Source: Aurelia coerulea
Lineage: Eukaryota; Cnidaria; Scyphozoa; Semaeostomeae; Ulmaridae
Length of the DNA: 64,000 nt
Reading direction: 5' to 3'
Assembly (NCBI GenBank): GCA_039566865.1
Contig: CM076949.1
Location: 6,911,501-6,975,500, forward strand
The notes beneath the pieces were generated by a model, which did not search any database, was not told where the DNA came from, and saw only the letters and a list, made by a program, of their open reading frames with translations. The translations under genes and the position numbers were made by a program. Within the stretch, counting starts at the first letter, position 1; each line of letters opens with the position of its first letter. Shown here piece after piece: positions 22,224 to 33,546 of this stretch.

Positions 22224-25200
22224 ATGTATCAAAAGATCTCAACAGTTAAATTACTTGTTTTCATCTATTTTGTATTTTCAGTCTTACCAATAAAGTCTGC
22301 TGCTGACTTCACAAGACATTCTCCTGAAGATGTCTGGAAAATTTTCAAGGATTCTAAAGGAGGTTTAGCTGTATACACGACATCCGATGGAAGCCATCTC
22401 AAGCTGAAAGTCAGATGTAATGGTACTAAGACTCTTTCTGCTTTTCAACTTAATAATTTGCCAAATAAACTATCGAAAACGAAGAAAAGAAACGGAGGGA
22501 ACGTAAAATTTGGCAAGAATGCAACCTCTGTTGTATTTCACCTCCAAAATTCTTCATATTCTAAATCTCTGCATATGACACCATTACCTGAGATCAATGT
22601 GAAAAAGAGCAAATTCGCGATTTACCTCGCTGTCAATTTCGGTAAAGAATTTCAGGGTACTATCATCATTGGTGACCAAACAAAAATCTGCAGTTGCTTC
22701 GAATTGCACGTGAAGAGTTCCAGAGGTTCCAGCCATTCAAGACGAAAACGCTCCGCATCGAACTACCCCTGCGAGGACTCTCAAAGGATCTCAAGAGCTG
22801 TCGTTGTACTTAACGTTGCATATGCTTCACTTTCGTCGCAAGAACGACAGGCAATTACGAGCAGAATGGCGTCTTACGCTGCCGTATCTCTCAGTTACGT
22901 CGATATCGTAAGGCATACTGGTTTCGTTTATGTGTTCTATCCAGCGACAATGCTAGAATTTATATCAGGCGATCACTTACTTACAGTGGCAAATAGCACG
23001 GTAATTATAGTGTTAAATAGTTTCTCATTTTATAATGGGTGTCCTGAAAAGTACTCCTGTTTGAAAAATCATCAAATTCTACTGCAAGGCAGATCTCCAT
23101 ATTTCTTTTTTGGCCATGTAGATAAAGGACCAAATTGGTTTCCCAGACATGGTTGATGTTGTAATTGGTTTTAAAATAAGCAAGTTTAACTCTTTTTAGG
23201 GCTGCCTGGTTTTGAATCATACTACAAAGAGTGTCGATGATTCCAAATCAACTTCTCTGTCCATTCGAGGCTCTTAATTTGCTCAAAAGTGACGGGAAGA
23301 AACGTGCACTATCTTAGGAGACTGCAAGGACAATAAAAAATCTGAAAATTTTGACTATAAGGCAAGATTTACGTTTTTCTTGGAAAGTATTACTCAAAAT
23401 ACTGCTTCTTTTGAGTGTGTAATACTTTTGTCTTTAAGCATAGAAAACAAACATGTTATCATCCATAAATGTTTTTGGCCATTGATATTACAAATCGAAA
23501 AGAGAATTTTATCATAGTTGTTATAATAGACTTTTGTGATTTTTTAAACAGGGGTACTATTTATTAGGACAGCCGATATGTCGGACGCAAAGACCTAGAC
23601 TTGTGACTTTTCGTCCCTTATTTCCATGCGTTCTTTGATTTGCTGATATCACTTGGTAATAGGACTCTTATAAAGTTAGGCCCATATGGATTGGTTCCAT
23701 ATTTACCAATCAAATTGCTAGAATTTAGTTTTCAACCAATAAGGAGGCGCTATTTAGACAGTTGTTGTTGTTGCGTACAAAAAACGGTTGATACGGCCAG
23801 AGTTCTCGTAGCTGTGATAGATTCATTTTGTTTCTACAGAGGAAGATTACTGCTTGAAAATTATATATTTTGCGATGAGTAGGTCAAGAAAACATTATTA
23901 TTTGTACTAAATGTTTGCTTTTCAATGTTGAAGCCCGTTAAACCAGACTTTAAAGCGATTTTGTTGATTGTACGAGAACTCTCGCTAGATTAGGCCATTT
24001 TGAAACAGGGGGCCCACTTAATAAGAGTAATGGTATGAGTCCCTATTGAGCAAGTGATATCAGCAAATCAAATAACGCAAGGAAACAAGGGATGAATAGT
24101 CATAAGTCTAGCAAAGACCTACAAACAAATAAAAGGATTTTGGATGAGTAATTTTGCGTTATTGCGAATCTCGGATGACTGAGATCACGCTTTACTGTAC
24201 CGTACCAGTACAGTTTTGATCCGCTGCAAAGTTGTTACGGTTCAAGTGTGTTTACACCGCCCTTGAACAAAGTTATGCTATCGATAGAAGGAACAAAATG
24301 TTTACGGATTAGCAGGATAGTGTAAACGTGAGGCTGATCGGTTACAATTTTGTTACAGATCCAAAGTTACCAGCACAGTGTAACCTTGTCTTTATGCGAG
24401 ACAGACTTTAGTAAAGCAGCAAATTTTACATTTTGGAAGGAAGCTTAAAATAGTTCCAAGCCTGTAGCTTGCTATCTTTTCATCAGATAATGTGTCCATC
24501 GAAGTACAGTCAATTTCACGTGATATTTCATGTGATCATTTTGGTAAAGGAGCTCACTGCGTGGCAAGGAGTGATCTAAGCAGACTGATGACTAGACTTA
24601 TGACGATGAGTCTCTTGTTTCTCTGTGCTCTTTGACTTCTTGATGGCGCTTCAGTCAACAGAGACTCATAATATTACTCTGAAAAACCTGACCCTATTTA
24701 GGCCTAATATGCTGGGATTCCTAGCATACCAATCAGAATGCGAGATTTGGCGAAGAACAATAAGTTTCGAACCTTCGATTCGATTGACGCAGCTTACTAA
24801 ATTTGAAGGAAGTTGCTGCAGCAGGTACTTGAATATTTCTCTGCTATGTCTTGGTCTTAAAAACATGGAAATTGCAGCATTAAAAGACTTATTTTGCACT
24901 CACCAGGTAAAGTGAACTTTCTTCTTCAGATGAATACCAAGTTTCGTTAATTAAGAGTCTGCTTACCGTGGTTTCTATCGCATTTCCTTTCTGAGGAGTG
25001 ACCGTTGAACAGAGCCGAAACAGTCGTTCGATCCAGATTCGATCAATCGAATGCAGAAGGTAGGGTCAGGTTTTTAACTGTTTCATTATGAGTCCCTGTG
25101 AGCAAGGTACCGCAGGGATACAAGGGACTCATCGTCATAAGTCTAACTGATGACTTACTTGCAATTGCGCTTTCGGAGCTGAAATTTAGTTTGCATGTGA

Positions 25201-25813
25201 TCATTTAAATTCTGCCAATCACTGTGTGCTCTTCATCAGCATCGTGTCAGCATATTTTGACAAAAGTGTATACGTGTTAGACACTCGATTAATAAGGTTT
25301 GACACCAATAAACGAAGTCTTAAACGCGATACTTCATAAGAACTCCAGCTTTAAATATACACGATTTCATAAAAACAGGCGGTCAAAAAAACTTAGGCCT
25401 AGCGTGACAACTACAACAACGATATCAAATCGAGGCTGATCGATGACGTAATCGATACTGAGAAAAGTGTCTCTTTGGGGGGTAAACATCAAAAAACAAA
25501 AACTACATGAAGCGTAAAATGCTAAACAATACGATTGTTCATACATTTCACATACGTGGCTGTACTGACATGGACATGCCTTTAAATTTATCATCTTTCG
25601 CTCAAGCAATAGAAAACTTGAAGCTTCTCTTTATCTGTTCTAGGTCCTCGAATATTTCGTAGCTTGCGGTGCCATATCAAGAACAGACAGCAAAGTGACG
25701 AAACTGAAAATTGATGCTGCTAGTGGCGCACTTAGTGCTGTTCTTCGTCATCCCGTCGCACGCGGTTTTGTCTTGATTGGTTACAAGGGATACTGGACAA
25801 CGCCCGCACCATT
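22224..25813 (+). CDS. dystroglycan-like N-terminal head 1 (two exons, open at 3' splice)
   Basis: Exon 1 is 22224-23000 (259 codons, donor ACG|GTAATT) and exon 2 is 25644-25813 (acceptor TTCTAG|GTC, donor ATT|GTGAGT). The start is the first Met, followed by a hydrophobic signal peptide (VKLLVFIYFVFSVLP). An Ig/cadherin-like domain (about residues 35-160, with Cys pair CNG..CSC) follows, then a dibasic furin-like site RRKR (about 173-176). The remaining part (VVVLNVAYASLSSQERQAI to GFVLIGY) matches alpha-dystroglycan domain 2, the S6-like fold, with its two Cys (YPCED, FVACG). The exon ends in TTPAP plus two bases, so it needs a further exon. The phase equals that of head 2 and fits the acceptor at 56093. 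Inferred role: matrix- or ligand-binding, secreted-side N-terminus. It could instead be a separate or dead paralogue. Confidence 0.75.
23596..24110. mobile_element. Mutator-like foldback element, copy A, in head 1 intron
   Basis: The terminal inverted repeat is about 59 bp: TAGACTTGTGACTTTTCGTC on the left and the inverted form ending GTCATAAGTCTA on the right, both leading into GATTTGCTGATATCACTTG. A 9 bp target duplication GCAAAGACC lies at 23587-23595 and 24111-24119. The element is 515 bp and has no transposase. A 9 bp duplication with long inverted ends fits the MULE class. Confidence 0.8.
24593..25145. mobile_element. Mutator-like foldback element, copy B, in head 1 intron
   Basis: The ends TAGACTTATGACGATGAGTC and inverted GACTCATCGTCATAAGTCTA show that it is the same family as the copy 500 bp upstream. 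A 9 bp target duplication ACTGATGAC lies at 24584-24592 and 25146-25154. The element is 553 bp with no transposase. The exact duplication implies a fairly recent insertion. Confidence 0.8.
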
Positions 25814-26229
25814 GTGAGTTTGACATTTATTTTGTTTTTCTCGTATTTGATCGTATTAGATAATGAGGGTAGCGCCACAAGAAGCCCAATCGTGTATTAA
25901 CTAAGAAGGAAATTTACGCTGCTGCTGTTTCATAACTGCAACGTAGAGGTAGCAGTATTTGTTCGATAATATAATAGATAAATGATTTTGGTACCAAAAA
26001 TAGCTGAGATGTTAAAAAATCCTTCTTTGGCTGACATTGCTTATTTCCCAGGGTCAGTTCCGTATTTACAGCCTTGAGGTTAGAACATTTAGACCAATCT
26101 TTTGGGTGTCGTCGGACCCACACTTCTCTGCAGTGTCAATTTTTATTTGGGAACCCACACGACTGTTATGACCATCGCTGGAAATCCTAGTTGCTCTGTA
26201 TCCACAGAATGGTTTTATCCTTTTCTTTT
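25814..26229. other. intron or downstream flank of head 1
   Basis: No gene or repeat end was recognised. If head 1 splices to 56093 this is the start of a ~30 kb intron. Confidence 0.35.
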
Positions 26230-26820
26230 TCTTTTTTTTTTCATATAATTTATTCTAAATAAAATTTACAATACACACTACGAACTACAATGCTTAAAAA
26301 ACTACTGTACAATACTACTAGGACGATCCACCCTAGGGGGCAAAAGACTGTGCCTACCCCAAGGCCATTAAATAAAGATAATAAAAGAAAAGAAACTACT
26401 TTAACTACACGACAAAATTGAATGGCTTATGAAGGGTAAATGGGTAAGTGGCTACAGAAATTCACTTGAATCGACCAGTTTCATGGATAAAATGTAGTGT
26501 AAGCTCAAGAATATGTCTATTTAGTGAAATGGGAAAATCTTTATTGCCATTGTGATAAAGCTTCATTTGCAAGATCTACATGTCCAAATGGTCGTATTAA
26601 TGCATCGATTCCAGCGAAGAGGTCTCGTCTTTGTACATCAAAGGAGAGGCAGAGCAACAAGAAGTGTTCCGTATCTCTAATACTATCATTTGTCGGATTC
26701 ATTCCTTGAAAATATGCAATCCGTATCGTGTTTTCATGAATCAGTTTTAGTAACGCAAGTTGGTTTCCATCCATTTTCGCATTTGTAGTTATTTCCCTGA
26801 CCATTTGTTGCCAAATATAG
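26230..26820 (-). pseudogene. LINE 3' end fragment (zinc-knuckle region and 3' UTR)
   Basis: The minus frame 26804-26541 reads MNPTNDSIRDTEHFLLLC, then SFDVQRRDLFAGIDALIRP, closely related to the plus-strand LINE piece at 37035-37800. Sequence left of it (26240-26400, TTTACAATACAC..ACTACGA) resembles 30255-30400 and would be the element's 3' UTR. 5'-truncated and inactive. Confidence 0.7.
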
Positions 26821-27121
26821 ACAAATCAAATGCCACTGTTTCGTGCATAATTAACAACCATCAATTCACAATCTTGCTTGCACTTTTTTGTTTAAAGATT
26901 TGCAAAATCAGAAAATAAGGCAAGCAGGTAGATGCTCTCGTTGCTATATAGCCAACTTTGAATAAATTGAATAAAAATGCATGCAAAGGATATGAATCTA
27001 GCTATAAATAGCTGTTGATGTCATTTGCCAATAATCCTGCGCGATTCGATTTGTTTAAATCTTTGTCAACAACATTTTATTTAGCAGTCGTGCAGTTGGA
27101 AACGAAGTTCCCTATACGGTA

Positions 27122-27754
27122 CCGGGTGAGTCAAAAATGTTTACGCGTTTGGCGGGCTGTGGAATAAAAAGTGTGTGGCCGATATTCAAAACTAAGATGT
27201 TAAAGGGAATAGACATAGCTATATCTTGTAGCCGCTATAAATAGGCTGAAGAAACGCCCACAAATCCATTGTTTCTTCAGCTACACAATGAGACCGGATG
27301 CGCCAAAATGGTCGAGTATAATAGAATATATTTTTGACCTGGCCCGGGCCAGCTTTTAACTATGTCGATTCCCTTTAATCTATCAGGCAAAGGTTAACTG
27401 AGACAGGAAAATTTTGTTTGGTACAATCACTCATCTTTAATTCCACATTCCATTCTGGCCCATGATTTATTTGGCATTGAAATCTAATCCAATATTCAGT
27501 TTCAGAAATAGAATTTTGATTTGACTAGTACGTAAATCATGGACCAGAAGGGAAGGTGGAATTCTCGATTCCCTACAAAACCTCTTGCGGACATTTTCTA
27601 ATTTTTGGGTCTTTAAGATGAGTGATTTTACAAACCAAAATTTTTTCAACTAAGTTAACCTTTGATTGATACATTAAATTTCAGTTTTGCATATCGGCCA
27701 CATACTTTTTATCCCACAGCTCATCAAACATGTAAACTTTTTTAACTCACCCGG
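27122..27754. mobile_element. TA-flanked foldback MITE (Tc1/mariner-like)
   Basis: The ends CCGGGTGAGTCAAAAATGTT and inverted AACTTTTTTAACTCACCCGG are followed inwards by matching GTGTGTGGCCGATAT and ATATCGGCCACATAC. TA dinucleotides flank both sides (27120-27121, 27755-27756), as for the Tc1/mariner superfamily. There is no transposase in the 633 bp. A solitary end of the same family occurs at about 11436. Confidence 0.75.
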
Positions 27755-28574
27755 TATTTACCGGCAGTGAGCCAAAAATGTTTGAAAGGCTACTGCTTCC
27801 TAAATATGAATGCAGTGCTACTTTGGAATATCTTGTTGAATAGCCAACATTTTCAGTTCATTTTGGAGTATTTATTGGCTGATATCAATCACTTTTTTCC
27901 CGATTTTGACTACGACTCATGGACTTTCACATTGAAAATTGGGACGAAATTGTTTCCCTCGATTTCATGTCCGATATGGAAACCATAGCAACGCTGTACT
28001 ATAAGGCGATTAATGGCGGTGGGCCTAAATTGTCAGCTCAATCGTCAGATAATAAAACGCCTCAAAATTAAAGTTTTGAGTGACGTTAGCAATGAACAAA
28101 AGCCACAAGTATTCGCACGAATGTTTCTTTAATGTGAGAATTAACAAACCTTTCAGTTTCAACAAGAATTTCCTCATTTTGAAGGCAATCTTCATCTAGC
28201 AATAGTGCACGCCAACACGCTACGGCTCCTGAAATTTTCCAACTACCGAAAAGAGGCCATTAACCTCGTTTCCGAGGGCACAGAAAAACCTGTGCGCCCG
28301 TTGTTTATTTTCGTCCCACTTTTTGATGTGAAAGTCCATAAGTCCCAGTTTGAGCAAAAATATATATTGTTGTTGTTGTTGTCATTGCTGTTGCTGTTGT
28401 TGTTGCGATAGAGGATTTCCTGGAGAAATCCTTTCGAAAACCTTGAAAAGGGCCTAAAATCGCGATCCAATTTGCCCAATATTTCTACCTGACAGCAATG
28501 ACTTGAACGTGTTATCCTGATAATTCTTAGAATAATCAAGATAGCAAAGAGTGGCAATGAACACTTCTAATGAA
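27755..28574. other. non-coding with a (TTG)n-type microsatellite
   Basis: A TTG-rich run lies at about 28366-28410. Otherwise no domain-bearing frame or transposon end was recognised. Confidence 0.4.
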
Positions 28575-29182
28575 GCACCGGTTGTCCCAAAAAAAGTATA
28601 CAGATTTGGTTAACTCCAGCGATGTGAATTTAGCTGTAATCAATGGATAATCACTATCAAAATGTTCCTCGATAGTTAACTTGAACATAGATACCTCGTT
28701 TGTTGGTATTGGTGCGTTGAGAGCAGAAATATCAATCTTGAAAGCTCAAATTTGAATCCACGTGCAAACCAAAGCTTTGGCCTTTTGGCCTAAGCAAATT
28801 CCTGAAGCACATCGAAATTAAGAACTGAAATTAATGAAAATTAAGAAACTGCCCCATTGTTGACTAAGGATGACTTCTAGACAAAAAATAACTCAAGATC
28901 TAATAGTGCTCAAATTTCATCAAGGCTATCGTTGATTTCTACGCTGTTCCTTAAGAATTTGCTCAGGCCGAAAGGCTAAAGCTCTGGTTTGCAGGAAGAG
29001 GCAAATTTGAGCTTTCAAGATTAACAGGTCTGCTCTCAAAGCACAAATACCAACAAATGAGGTACCTATGTTCAAGTAAACTATCGAGGAACAATTTTAG
29101 AGTTATTAGACATTGATTGAAGCTAAATTCACGGCGCTGGAGTCAACCAAATCCGTATGCATTTTTTGGGACACATGGTACC
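28575..29182. mobile_element. intact copy of the 'GTGTCCCA..GTATAC' inverted-repeat element
   Basis: The left end ACCGGTTGTCCCAAAAAAAG and right end TTTTTTGGGACACATGGTAC are inverted matches. Inner arms agree over long stretches (left ATACCTCGTTTGTTGGTATTG, right CAATACCAACAAATGAGGTA in inverted sense). TGAAG flanks both sides, a possible 5 bp target duplication. It is the uninterrupted reference for the nested copy at 18898-21742. Confidence 0.7.
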
Positions 29183-29454
29183 TGAAGTTCCTTTTAAGCC
29201 GTCAAATCAAACAAAAGATGCATCAGCCAATTGTGCAATGTTTAGGCTGATCTAGTTTTTGGTCATGCTACTTTGGGCTATAATACTTTACTTTGAGCCA
29301 TACTTAGAGCAATAGAACCTCACTTTGAGCCATACTTAGAGCAATAGTACCTAAGAGAACTTACTGTACATGCTTACGTTTCACATCTTTTGACCATTAG
29401 GAAACTCTACTTGTAACAGTCATGACATTGAAGGTGTTAGATCTTTAACTTTAG

Positions 29455-29757
29455 TGCATTAAACGAGCACAGATTCCGGCATAACTTTGACTGTCTAGAC
29501 CCAATTTGTAATTGCGGAACTGGAAAAGAGGACAATGAATACTTTCTCCTGCACTTCCCACAGTTTGACTTGATGCGCGTAGATCTCTTGGTCAGCGTTC
29601 AGAAATCCCTGCCCTGGACATTAATGATATGGATACAACAGTCTTGTGGGATCTCCTTTCATATGGCAGTTCACACTTGAATATAATCACCAACAGAATG
29701 ATCATGGATGTCACCGATGCCACTATATTATACATTAAGACAACTCAACGCTTTTAG
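29455..29757 (+). pseudogene. LINE C-terminal fragment
   Basis: Reads EHRFRHNFDCLDPICNCGTG, then KEDNEYFLLHFPQFDLMR: the Cys-rich knuckle at the end of a non-LTR polyprotein. The last knuckle Cys is replaced and there is a frameshift near 29610, so it is a relic. Confidence 0.65.
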
Positions 29758-29759
29758 TG

Positions 29760-31285
29760 AATCTACAACGTGCGTTGCAGCAGCTACCCCCTTTTACTTT
29801 TGTTGTACAGTAAGAACCCGCAAAATAGAAACCACTTTATAAGAAACCTCAGGCTGCTTTTTTTTAGAAATGGTGCCTTCATATACGAAACTTCTCAGCC
29901 TGATTTTAGGAAGATTTCTTACAGGAGGAACCTATTTTCTAGATATTTTATCCAAAAGCATCTCCATCTATATACTTGGCATGTATGCTATGGTTGAGCA
30001 ATTTTAGAGGTAACAAGAACACACTGTTCGAACTCTGGGTTTTGTTTAAATATTTAAGTTGTTTACTAAATTGTTAACATTATTAACTATGTGATAAGAA
30101 ACCTTTCAACCTGTTTCCAGATTAATGACCTTTAAAAAAGAAACTAAACAGGCTGTTTGAAAAAAGTGGTTTCTTTTTTACGGGTTCTTGCTGTACTATA
30201 TTTACTTTGTAATGGCTAGTTTATTGCAATTGTCTCTCTCTTTTTTTTTATATTCAATCAAAATTTTACAATACAAGTTACTTTTTAACACTACTTACGA
30301 AACTACTTTACGATACTACAAAAACGATACCTTGGAGAACAAAAGTCTATGGCAACTCCGCAGCCCTTTCATAAAACTAAAGACTAAAAGTTTATCTCAA
30401 ATTAGACGTCATCTAGTGAAACAATTGAATGTAAGTGTCTCTCATAGTGGGAACACGATGACCTTGGGTCTTTTTCCGCTACGAGGGGCACAGTTAAATG
30501 TAAATAGTAGTTGTAGTCATTTTCAAATTGATAAATAAGAAAATAAGAAAAACATCTTTTGATTACGATTGAAAAACTATGACTCATTCAGGAAAGCTGG
30601 TACTAATGAATTTTATCAAAATGTGATAAAATGAATCATTGGAACCATTAGTATATCATTCATGTATTGTTATGCATATTTGATTCGATAAACTTCCATG
30701 AATAGTTAATTTGAATTACGATGCTGAAATAGTAAATTTCTTATTTCTATCAAAAGACATGATCAGCAAGATAAAACAAACAAGAACCGCCATGAGAGAT
30801 TTGATTCTTACTTTAGCTGCATAAAGAGCCTCTACATGGATCAAATTTTAGTTGATGCAACAAGTGCAGGGATCGATGGAATTTAGAGCGATTATACCGC
30901 AAAAGCTCTATTAAGCCCCCGTGGGGCTTATTTAATTTTGGACACTTTTTAGTCCTTTTTGCACCACATTTTGCGGTTTAGATATACAATTTTAAGAGTT
31001 GAATACATGAATTCGACAAAGTTTTAACTCAAAACACATCGAAATTAACATGCAAACGTATTTAGCTCAATAAATGGAGAATCTTTGGTAACGTCTGGAA
31101 GTTGATACAAGTGGGGGGGGGGGCTATATGGGCTATAATAGCAATCGGCTATATGCCGTAGGGGCTGATTGTGCCACAGTCGGTCAACGCTCGTTTATCA
31201 TACAAAAGATATCACTTTCTGGTATACTTTCTGCGTTAATCCAGGCGAGATGTTCCTGAACGATTGTCTTCGTCTGGGTCAACAT
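29760..31285. other. non-coding; LINE 3' UTR-like piece and unassigned DNA
   Basis: Part (30255-30400) resembles the 3' UTR of the minus-strand LINE fragment near 26300 but lies without coding sequence. A G-run occurs at 31110-31120. Inverted copies of an AAACCACTTT/AAAGTGGTTTC-type phrase occur at about 29830 and 30165. No gene is supported. Confidence 0.4.
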
Positions 31286-31289
31286 TTAA

Positions 31290-31560
31290 AGCTTTTCCTT
31301 CCCTGTGCAGCCAGTCTAGTTAGCCATCCTTGTGGCTATGACTTCATGTGAAAGCGAGCAAATTTTGAAAAAACAAACTTATGTGACAAAAATTGACAAA
31401 TTTACCTTGTCATGGGTTTTTGGTTGATATTTGTCCAGCTTTTCTCGCTCTAGGCAGCCCCTCTAGTTTTACATCTTCGTCACTATGACGTCATGTGTAG
31501 AGCCAGGAAATTTTTGAAAGCGAGCTTATATGACAAACATAAGATCCTTTTGGATGATTA
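31290..31560. repeat. repeat block with TGACGTCA motif, first cluster
   Basis: Two diverged copies, about 160 bp apart, of a unit containing GCAGCC..TCTAGTT, CGTCACTATGACGTCATGTG and AAGCGAGC..ATATGACAAA. One copy carries an exact palindromic cyclic-AMP response element (TGACGTCA, about 31488); the other has TGACTTCA. A related cluster lies at 32850-33130. Confidence 0.65.
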
Positions 31561-31711
31561 CAAAGTCCGTCCTGAGCTAAGCAAGCATAAGAAAATCTGA
31601 AAATTGATTTCTTCATAACCCCAAATGATCGTTGATGCTGTTTTTAGCTACAGTCAGAGAGATGAGTGTGTCTGCTAAAGTCGCCTTCAATAGAAAATCA
31701 AGCGTCTTGTA

Positions 31712-31816
31712 TGTCTCAAATTAGATGTCATGTGAGATTTGCGATAATGCAAAATTACTTATGTTTATGCAGAACCCTGCAGAACGTTTCTATTCGCGGG
31801 CATCTAGTTTGAGACA
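31712..31816. mobile_element. short MITE, family 'GTCTCAAATTAGATGTCA', copy 2
   Basis: The left end TGTCTCAAATTAGATGTCAT is mirrored by ATCTAGTTTGAGACA at the right end; 105 bp. The interior is related to the copy at 572-685 (GAGATTTGCGATAA). Confidence 0.65.
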
Positions 31817-32379
31817 AGCAGTCACGAAAATAACCTTTGTGCAGGTTCACATGCATGAAGATGTTTTGGTTCAGTGTGATCACGTGCCTTCCCCCAGTCA
31901 ATGGGGCCATTGTTTGCTGGAATTCTGCACCTTTCCTCTCAACTTCACCTGCGACGTTTGCATCCGTAGCTGTGTAGGAGGGCGGTCCTTCTACCTTCGG
32001 TGATACTGCGAATGCAAGCCTCTGTGCAGGCCGCCGGTTACATCATCCTCCAAGGTTGACTTATTTGCATAATGAGTACTATCAATAAGTGGCTAATGAT
32101 GCGTTCGTTCTAGAAAACGATTGTTTTAACATCATTAAGCTGCTAATGAAGTCAAGAACGTGCCAATTTGTTGTTGTGCCAGGGTAAACATCATGGTGAT
32201 TTATCCATCTTACGGTGTCAAATCTGTCCAACATGAAATAAGCCGACGTCAAATGTTGCTATAGGATCGCAGGAAACTTCTGTCTTGTATGCGCTTTCTG
32301 TGCGCTTTCTTTATTTCAGTGCCAATTAGCAGAGATAAAACGTTAATTAATCGCTATAACGAGCGTGACGGAAGTGGGT

Positions 32380-32830
32380 TACTTACTTACTTACTTTCTT
32401 TCTTTCTTTCTCACTGACTGACATCGAAGCCCCTTCTTAGATTACAAAGTGGACTTTGTAATCAAAAATGATCACTCTGAGAAAATGCCAAGTATCAGGG
32501 AGACACATTTTCTTTGCAACGTAGAGCAAGTTCACAAGAAGCAAGCCACTTGATCTTGGGTTGTTAAGCAACATCTGGGGGAGGGGGTGTGCTTTATAGA
32601 CTAGTTTTGAATTTGCAAATTCATGTTCAGGTCGTGCTTCTCAGAGGATTGAACGATCCAAAGAAAACTTTGGACGCAAGGGGCTCTTTGTACTACAATT
32701 CTATCGGTATTGTATCTTTGTACTTACTTACTTCTTTCTTTCTCACTTTCTTTCTTTCTTACTTTCTTTCTTTCTGACTGACATCGGAGCCCCTTCTTAG
32801 ATTACAAAGGACTTTGTAATAAAAAAAGTG
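32380..32830. repeat. duplicated segment with CTTT/CTTA microsatellite
   Basis: TTACTTAC..CTTTCTTTC runs at about 32379-32411 and 32717-32773 are each followed by the same sequence, GACTGACATCGRAGCCCCTT then CTTAGATTACAAAG. This indicates two copies ~360 bp apart. There is no gene. Confidence 0.7.
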
Positions 32831-32849
32831 TACTTTGTTGTTAGTTTTT

Positions 32850-33130
32850 AGGGAGTGGTTTTCCAGCTTTTCACTCCCTGGGCAGCCCTCTTGTTTTACA
32901 TCCTCGTCACTATGACGTCATGTGTAATTCCAGCAAATTTTGCAAGACAAGCTCAGGTGACAGAAATAAATTTACTTTGACATGAGTTTAAGTCGATGAT
33001 CTTTTCCATCTTTCCTCCTCCGTGTACCCTTTTGTTCTCTATTCTCGTCGCTATGATGTCATGTGTAAAATCAGCAAATTTTGCAAGACAAGCTGATGTG
33101 ACAAAAATCGATAAATCTACTTTTTCCATC
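32850..33130. repeat. repeat block with TGACGTCA motif, second cluster
   Basis: Two copies of the same unit as at 31290-31560. One has the exact palindrome TGACGTCA (about 32912), the other TGATGTCA (about 33055); both are followed by CAGCAAATTTTGCAAGACAAGCT. The block lies 0.4-0.7 kb upstream of the head 2 start codon. A CRE-like role is inference. Confidence 0.65.
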
Positions 33131-33344
33131 GGTTTTTGGTAGGTGGTGGCTGATTCACTTATTCAGAAATAGCAGATAACTTTATGATTCATAAAATCTA
33201 TTCGGATAATTTATTAATTATTGCTTAGTCAATCGAGTTTACTTTTCCTAATTGATTTGCTGTGGTTGAAGATGCTGTGCAAAACAAGTAACAATAAATA
33301 TTTGATTGCAAGAACTATCTTAAAATAGTGATATCATTGCTTCT

Positions 33345-33546
33345 AGCAGTTTATTGAAAATGGTTTGGATGAAGGGTTGATTTTCGAGGATACTTCAAAG
33401 TCTGGCAGTTTTCTTAAATTGTTTGCAAGAAGTGTTGAATATTGAGGATACTTTAAAATCGTGCAGTTCTCTGAAATGGTTTGGGAGAGGTTTTGATCAC
33501 CGATACGTGAGAATCTGATACGAGGACAGATGCTTGAAAATCTGCC
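33345..33546. promoter_or_regulatory. putative 5' flank and UTR of head 2, with internal ~75 bp repeats
   Basis: Directly upstream of the head 2 start. GAGGATACTTCAAAGTCTGGCAG and GAGGATACTTTAAAATCGTGC are diverged copies about 70 bp apart, each followed by TTTTCT or TTCTCT and a TGGTTTG/TTGTTTG phrase. No TATA box is obvious. Assigned by position only. Confidence 0.35.

Noticed and set aside
22224..23156. Head 1 as a single-exon 310-residue protein
   Set aside because: The last ~50 codons after the GTAATT donor lose similarity to dystroglycan domain 2, whereas the exon at 25644 restores it, including the second cysteine.
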